In this document: positions 56,915 through 64,000 of the stretch, in pieces
Layout of the letters: every line of letters starts with the position of its first letter
Numbering within the stretch: the first letter of the stretch is position 1
DNA from: Lampris incognitus
Taxonomy: Eukaryota; Chordata; Actinopteri; Lampriformes; Lampridae
Reading direction: 5' to 3'
NCBI RefSeq assembly: GCF_029633865.1
Contig: NC_079216.1
Coordinates: 21,778,519-21,842,518 of the forward strand
Length of the DNA: 64,000 nt
Position numbers and translations under genes: made by a program
The notes under the pieces: generated by a model
Databases searched by the model: none
Seen by the model: only the letters and a program-made list of their open reading frames with translations
What the model was told of the DNA's origin: nothing

Positions 56915-57127
56915 GTGTCACTGAATCTTGAAACAAGTTATTTTTGTGAAAAAGAATGGTACAAATTTCTACTCTAGCTAATGTAGCTTGTTTTAACAAT
57001 AAATTACTCAATTGTAAGATTCCCTGACTAATTGAGGCATAAAAGACATATTCATGATCCATTTAAGAATATACCATGAATTCAAAGATAGAAACTAGTA
57101 AATAACTTTTAAAACAAGATAATTAAT
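56915..57127. mobile_element. AT-rich DNA-transposon-like repeat, right part
   Basis: AT-rich continuation (GAAACAAGTTATTTTTGTG, AACAATAAATTACTCAATTG) of the repeat at 51989-52695 across the gypsy insertion. It ends where Penelope-type sequence begins; no inverted end is seen. Confidence 0.4.
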
Positions 57128-57382
57128 CTCAGAGTACATCTGTTGCCATTTTACAATGTTGTGATTGCAACAATTCCCCAGTCCTATGTGAATAATAGTA
57201 CACATGGCCTATGGTCATGGTAAATTGCATATGAAACTGATTGTCGGTTTGGGTCATTATGCCCCTGTATTGTTTATAAGGGTGGGGATATCTGCAGTCA
57301 GTTGAGACTGAAGAAGTCACTAATGGAACGTTTCTCCCGATAAACGGTGTATCCAGATGAAATGATTCAACTTTCTGTGATT
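57128..57382 (+). mobile_element. Penelope-like element 3' fragment, plus strand
   Basis: The inverse of 31996-32250: CCATTTTACAATGTTGTGAT, CACATGGCC, GTTTATAAGGGTGGGGATA, AGTCAGTTGAGACTGAAGAA and a 3' end AACTTTCTGTGA. Orientation is opposite to the main copy at 50-52 kb. Confidence 0.7.
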
Positions 57383-57930
57383 TTCTTACCTGGATTATTG
57401 AGCATGCATAAAGGCTTTTCCTTGGCATGATTGCATTGTGTATGTGTGGGATTCACCAGTCATGTTCCTTCTCTCTCCACTTTGTGGGTTAGTGTTTAAG
57501 GTCAAATTGGTGGTCAGAGACATGGGTTATCAGGACAGATGTATCACACTAGTATCTGAGCTGGTATGTGGATCTTCTCTAGAATCAAATGACTCCAAAG
57601 GCTAAGCTCCTTGTTCCTTGCTCATTTTAGCTCCCTAGCCCCTAGTTCCAAATGTTTTTAAAATAAGGACATGGATCAAATGAAGGAATAATCTAGGACA
57701 AATATTCTCAAGCCTTTATGCTGAGGGGAAAAAAAGAAGATTTTTGGGGCATGTCAGAGTAAAGCTTTCTTGAACACATCACAAAATATACAAAATATTA
57801 ACCACACATGTATACATAGCAATCAAATGGTCTACATGGAATTTGACCGGGAGAGGTCAAGTACCATTTTAGAACACTATTCCGTATACCTAGGAGACAA
57901 CAAACAAGGGTTTGGAAACTTTGTATCAAG

Positions 57931-57932
<2 letters not shown>

Positions 57933-58022
<90 letters not shown>
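57933..58022. repeat. (TG)n microsatellite, 90 bp
   Basis: About 45 uninterrupted TG units. Confidence 0.95.
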
Positions 58023-58023
<1 letters not shown>

Positions 58024-58611
58024 TGAGAGTAGTAATTGAGAGAGGTAACTGTTTGCTGCCAAACTCTTATGTAGCAGGTATCTGAGATCTGAGACCCCCT
58101 CTGGGCCACTCAAATGCCGACGGGGAAAAACTGACCTTGGGAGTGGGGATGAGTCCCCTGGCTGGAGCAGGACCAGTCAGATCTCACTCTTGTTTAGGCT
58201 GAATGTAAAAGTGCATTTCCACACACCTAGGAAACATGTATGTATGGGTGTGCGTTGTGTTCACAGAGGGCCTTGGTCATCTATTATGAAGACAAATACA
58301 CACATATCCAGCTGTTCTGGTGGTTCATTGATCAAGACTCTGTTTCAAGCCTAGTGGAAACCGGATGTGTGTTATATATATTTGTGTGTGTGCATGTGCA
58401 TGCAGTACCTTATTGTTTGTGTGAGAGAAGGTATACCTACTCAGGTCTTTGAGGATATGCTTGTGGCAGTGAGAATAACACTGAAGGGCTTAAAGAGGGG
58501 TGGGCTTGATACTGCAAAATGTAACATAGTCTGCAAAATGTAACATAGAGATATGTTATCTTAAGCATTTCAAGCTTAGCATATTTATGATATGCTAAGC
58601 TTGCCACCAGG

Positions 58612-58790
58612 AACCAGGAACAATTTGTTTGTCATTTCGTCTTATGTACTACGTACACAAAAGATACAAAATATTGTTTCCCCCAGCCCACAGCAGTGCA
58701 ACACAAAGGAAAAAAACACATATCCAAAAACCTCCAAAAACAACACCACCAAAAACCTCCAAAAATGGAGCATAAAGCAAAAAAAAAAAA
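58612..58790 (-). repeat. dispersed repeat, inverse of 33779-33967
   Basis: On the minus strand it reads TGTGTTGCACTGCTGTGGGC and GGGGGAAACAATATTTTGTA as at 33860-33905. Followed by an A-rich stretch at 58780-58802. Confidence 0.55.
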
Positions 58791-59329
58791 AGAAGAAAAA
58801 AAACACAGCCAACAACACAGTCCACCCAGTGTAACACAGTATCAACAGGCTTGATATACATGAAATACTCATGGAATCTTCTGATATCCTGGTCATGATT
58901 TGGCCAAGTACTGCAAAGGCAGAGTAAGCACTGTATGACACTCAGCCTGTAAATCCATTTGACATCAAAAATGGTCATTTCTCAGATTGTGGACTAATCC
59001 GTATAGATTTTAAAGTATGACGAATTCTCCCCTAAAATAATACTCTGTTGGTAATACCAAGCAGAGGGGAAAAAAAATCTCAATCTTCTCTACTGACGGT
59101 GAGTGGGTTTGTGGACACACATCCAAATTAATTTCCTGTTTTATTGTGACTGTTGGCACTACCAGAAACAAAGTTGACTTGGATGCTAAAGCACAAACGA
59201 AATTTCATTAGCCCACAAAGACAGTCTCTCAGAATAACATGACAGATGAGCCTTTGTTCTCTAGTATTTTACCTTAAGTTGTTAATTGTTCACAGTTCTT
59301 TGACTCACCAGTGGTGCAACCTGAACACG

Positions 59330-60755
59330 TCAGTAATGAACCCTGAGTCATCAGGTGTTTTGGGTCGTAACATCAGACGCCCTCGCCCAAGTGACCCAGC
59401 CGGGGATGATCAAGCCCCGACTTGTGTCCAGATAGCACATTTTGCCTTACATCACTCCTCTTCACCCAGAGCCAATGGGAAGCCTTTTCAGCAGCTTTCA
59501 AGATGTTCGCAATTATTGTAGCAAGGTCTTAGGTTGCTCCCGAGCCCAGCCCAACCAGTCGCCACGTTGTCCATCAGGATAATGTGCCACAACCTTGCCT
59601 CAGCCTGCTCAACTGCCTCCTGCACGTGCTACTTCCCTCCTGTTCTGACCTCAATACCCACAGAGGAAACCTTGGTGTCAGGGAAATCTCAGTAGAGCAG
59701 GACTTCTCTGGCTTGGGTGACCTTTAACTTCTCAGCCAGACTGCTGAGAGGAAGCTGGAGCTTGGTGTTATGCCTGTAAAGGGCAATGCTGCTTAGCCTT
59801 TGCAGCATCCTGGAACACCAGGGACTCCTTCCTTCTGCACCAAGGTGTCTATATAGGAGTTCTTCTGGAGAAATCCCTTGAGGCAATTTGCAACAGTCTT
59901 GAAGAAGATCTTACATTCCACACTGAGGGGTGAAATCATCCCTAAATTGCTTGATGTTGCTTGCGTTCTCCTCCTTAGGAATCCACACGCCTTCTGCATA
60001 TCGCCATTGCTGCGGCACCCCCCCCCCCCAGATCACCCTGTAGATCTTCCAAAGGTATTCCAGAAACCTGGGGCACCTTTTGAAGACCTTGTACAGCACA
60101 TCACTCGAGCCTAGGGCTGAAGAAGTTCTGGCCGACTTGATGACCTCCTTGATCTCTTTCAGTGTGGGTTCATTGATATTGAACAGGGTGCTGGGTTCGG
60201 GTGGGGATATAAGGGATGCGCAGTGGCAAAGGTCTTACTCTCTCATGCTGTCACTGTACGTGTTGCTAATGTGGCAGTTGATCTCTTCCTTAGGGCATGA
60301 CAGGTGATCATTGCATTTCTGCCCCAGCAGCTTTTTCGTAAATCCAGATTTATTTGCAATTAAGGCAGTGCACTTGTGGGCCTTTTCCTTGCTCCTCTTC
60401 CTGTGCCAATCAGCGCATCGAAGGGGGATTAGCCTTTCCCTTACCATGCCTCGAAGTTCTGACAAGGCTGCCTCCTTTTCCTCACTTGCCTACCTGTACT
60501 GGCTCTTGAGTGTCCTCCGCTCTTGTCTAAGTTGGGCAGTCTTAACTTCCTGTTGGTTTGGCATTACAGTAGTCTTGGCGGCCCGCTGTTCCTTGATCCC
60601 AAACCTTTCCGAAACGATGCTCATTATTACAGTTCTCATTATCTGGAGCCTCTGGTCTGCATCACCCTTGTCTGTTGTTTCAAAGGCGGCATCCACACCT
60701 TCATTGAACTGGCACCACTCCGACTGATGGCAGCAGGCCACAAAATCTGACAATG
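59330..60755 (-). mobile_element. R2/NeSL-like LINE relic, catalytic core deleted
   Basis: Minus-strand pieces: SEWCQFNEGVDAAFETTDKG and IVSERFGIK region (60490-60753), then ERLIPLRCADWHRKRSKEK (60235-60465), the RT entry VWIPKEENASNIKQFRD and VPGVPGC (59793-60099), then SSIALYRHNTKLQLPLSSL and TQAREVLLY (59689-59830). The RT palm with the catalytic Asp pair and the trailing region is lost between VPGVPGC and LQRLSSIALY. Several stops. Confidence 0.7.
59689..60753 (-). pseudogene. R2/NeSL-like ORF remnants
   Basis: Four or more discontinuous frames as listed for the element. Family assignment is from remembered fish LINE proteins with PKEENSSNI-type and IALYRHNTKLQLP-type blocks. Not able to encode an active RT. 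Confidence 0.65.
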
Positions 60756-61774
60756 TTCTGATGGTCTACTTTGAGGTGTAGCTCATATTATGCAGTCAAT
60801 GTTCAGGATGAAAGAATGATGAATTTGAATCTTTCATATCTTTGCTTGTTTTTGCTCTTGTGCTAAATCAGTTAGATGGCAGAAGGAATAAGGAAACCTG
60901 GCAGAGATTGGGATTGTAGGTGATAGAAACAACAGGGAAGCTGTCTTCTATTGTTACTGGTTATCCCTTTCTCATGAGACCTTTCTCATGTGCACTGATC
61001 AATGAGGTCAGAGATTAAGCTGTTTCTTCAGTAACACTGTAAATCGGCTGGTCTCAAGAGCAGTGTTTCTGCATCCCCATGGCTCACCAGACAGCTGCTT
61101 ATGCATGTCTTTTTAATGCATGTATAAACTTATTATTGTATGAATGCATCTGTTAGCACTTTCTTTCTTTCTGTGTTTCTGCAACTACAGTATGTGAGTC
61201 TTGTTTTCCCTGTGACCTCTCAGTTGAACCTATGCATGTTCACACATCATCATAATACTATCTGGCATTCCGCTAGCTGGAAGGAGAAAATACTTTTTCC
61301 AGTGGAAAAATAAATTGTGTACTCTTAACTGAGGTCCCTTTGAGCTCAGCAAAGTTATTTGTTATGTCAAGATGGATGGCCAAACAATATGTGCAGTGCA
61401 ACCAATAGGGAAACCATTATTTGTCTCCCTGGGGACTACATATAGAATGTAAGACATGTGACCCTTATGCTGTGTGGGGTGACAAGTTGTCCTCTGCAGT
61501 TTATTTTCAGTGCAAGCTACAGACATTCCTTTCATTTGGGAACGTGTCCTTCATTTGATAGTGCACACGTGCTAAATTGGTCCAGCTTAGTGAAAGACAA
61601 CATACCACTGCCCATCTACTCAGCTGAGACAATGGATTGTTTTTTTTTTTCACTTGGACAGTTATTTGATGTAGAGTGACTCACATGTGTAACAGAATGA
61701 CCAAATGCATGATCACTTGAAGTTCTGTTTTTTTTTTATCATTGTCTTAAAGTTTTGCCTCTTCTCTCTTTCAG
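60756..61774 (+). other. end of mical2 intron 1
   Basis: Unique-looking sequence between the LINE relic and the mical2 acceptor. A pyrimidine-rich tract (GCCTCTTCTCTCTTTCAG) precedes 61775. No other exon recognised. Confidence 0.5.
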
Positions 61775-62177
61775 AGCCAACTGAGCATGGCAACTCAAGC
61801 CATATCATAGACTGACCATTAACATTGGACCACTAGAGGTAGAGAGGGAGGACCCAGACATCGGAAAAGGAAGGAGAAGAACAAAGTAGTTCAAGACTGT
61901 AATATTGGAGACTATGGGTGAGACGGAGGATGAGTCGACGGCACAGGCTAGTCAGCTGTTTGAGAACTTTGTCCAGGCGTCCACCTGTAAAGGAACCCTC
62001 CAAGCATTCAGTATCCTCTGCAGGCAGATGGACCTGGATCCTCTGGATTACAGAAACTTCTACAGTTCCTTGAAGAGTGCCATTAGTTCTTGGAAGGTCA
62101 AGGCCCTGTGGACCAAACTGGACAAGAGAGCAGGGAATAAGGTGTACAACCATGGTGAAGCCTGCCAGGGTACCCGG
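61775..62177 (+). CDS. mical2: mical2 first coding exon (F-actin monooxygenase N-terminus)
   Basis: MICAL2 is an FAD-dependent monooxygenase that oxidises methionines of actin, depolymerises F-actin and promotes SRF signalling. The acceptor is at 61774. 5' UTR 61775-61913; ATG at 61914 is preceded by in-frame stops. 88 codons to the donor GTAAGG at 62178, phase 0. The sequence MGETEDES...[17 protein letters not shown]...[11 protein letters not shown]...[12 protein letters not shown] matches MICAL2 rather than MICAL1 or MICAL3, which diverge in the first ~15 residues. The length to this splice site (88 codons) equals that of the human protein, whose next exon starts the CLIVGGGP flavin-binding motif. 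The rest of the gene lies beyond the window. Confidence 0.93.
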
Positions 62178-62191
62178 GTAAGGGAGTCCTC

Positions 62192-64000
<1,809 letters not shown>

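Larger units (their letters stand above)
52692..56918 (+). mobile_element. Ty3/gypsy LTR retrotransposon (CsRn1-like), nearly complete
   Basis: The element is 52696-56914 with a 4-bp target duplication GTGT on each side (52692-52695, 56915-56918). LTRs are 175 bp each and differ at five positions. Gag carries a CHCC-type zinc motif, as in the CsRn1 lineage. Protease, RT, RNase H and integrase follow in one frame with only two nonsense codons (53981, 55976). Gag has frameshifts. It is therefore a recent but inactive insertion. Confidence 0.92.
57383..59329. other. intronic sequence with a long (TG)n and a dispersed repeat
   Basis: No gene recognised. Contains the (TG)n at 57933-58022 and at 58612-58760 an inverted copy of the repeat at 33779-33967 (CAGCCCACAGCAGTGCAACA). 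Confidence 0.4.

Overview
This window looks like a piece of ray-finned fish (teleost) chromosome. Two host genes can be read by exon, and both are recognised from their protein sequence. A dickkopf-3 family gene (dkk3) lies on the minus strand with six coding exons between 5084 and 11041. The first coding exon of mical2 (F-actin monooxygenase) lies on the plus strand at 61775-62177. A CpG-rich segment at about 13690-14200 that ends in a consensus splice donor (14090/14091) is the best candidate for a non-coding mical2 first exon. The two genes are head to head, as DKK3 and MICAL2 are in human 11p15.3. Most of the window (about 14.1-61.8 kb) would then be mical2 intron 1.

Layout. 1-5 kb: CpG-rich sequence, a SINE tail, and a 5'-truncated L2-type LINE on the minus strand. 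5-11 kb: dkk3 exons, with a small DNA transposon and long CT/CA tracts in its introns. 11.8-13.5 kb: a Tx1/L1-type LINE fragment between the two genes. 13.7-14.1 kb: the candidate mical2 promoter and exon 1. 17.8-27 kb: SINEs, LINE tails, a foldback (inverted-duplicated) Tc1 element and a second Tc1-like transposase relic. 29.4-34.5 kb: a LINE 3' fragment, microsatellites, a Penelope 3' fragment and an imperfect tandem duplication. 35.6-44.9 kb: two almost identical BEL/Pao-type retroelements in tandem, sharing a central LTR (LTR-internal-LTR-internal-LTR). 45.2-57.4 kb: a nest in which a Penelope-like element is split by a second, older BEL/Pao element and by a short DNA transposon, followed by a nearly complete Ty3/gypsy element (CsRn1-like) inside another repeat. 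59.3-60.8 kb: an R2/NeSL-like LINE relic. 61.8-62.2 kb: the mical2 coding exon, followed at once by a CA repeat of about 106 bp.

The most informative structure is the BEL/Pao tandem. Its central LTR is a mosaic: the left part matches the right outer LTR and the right part matches the left outer LTR. That is the footprint of an unequal crossover between the two LTRs of one element. The second is the Tc1 foldback, in which about 534 bp (terminal repeat plus the DNA-binding N-terminus of the transposase) is present as inverted arms around a 128-bp spacer. I saw no CRISPR array, no rRNA or tRNA gene and no prokaryotic gene. No transposable-element gene here appears fully intact. Family names come from recognised motifs, not from a database search.
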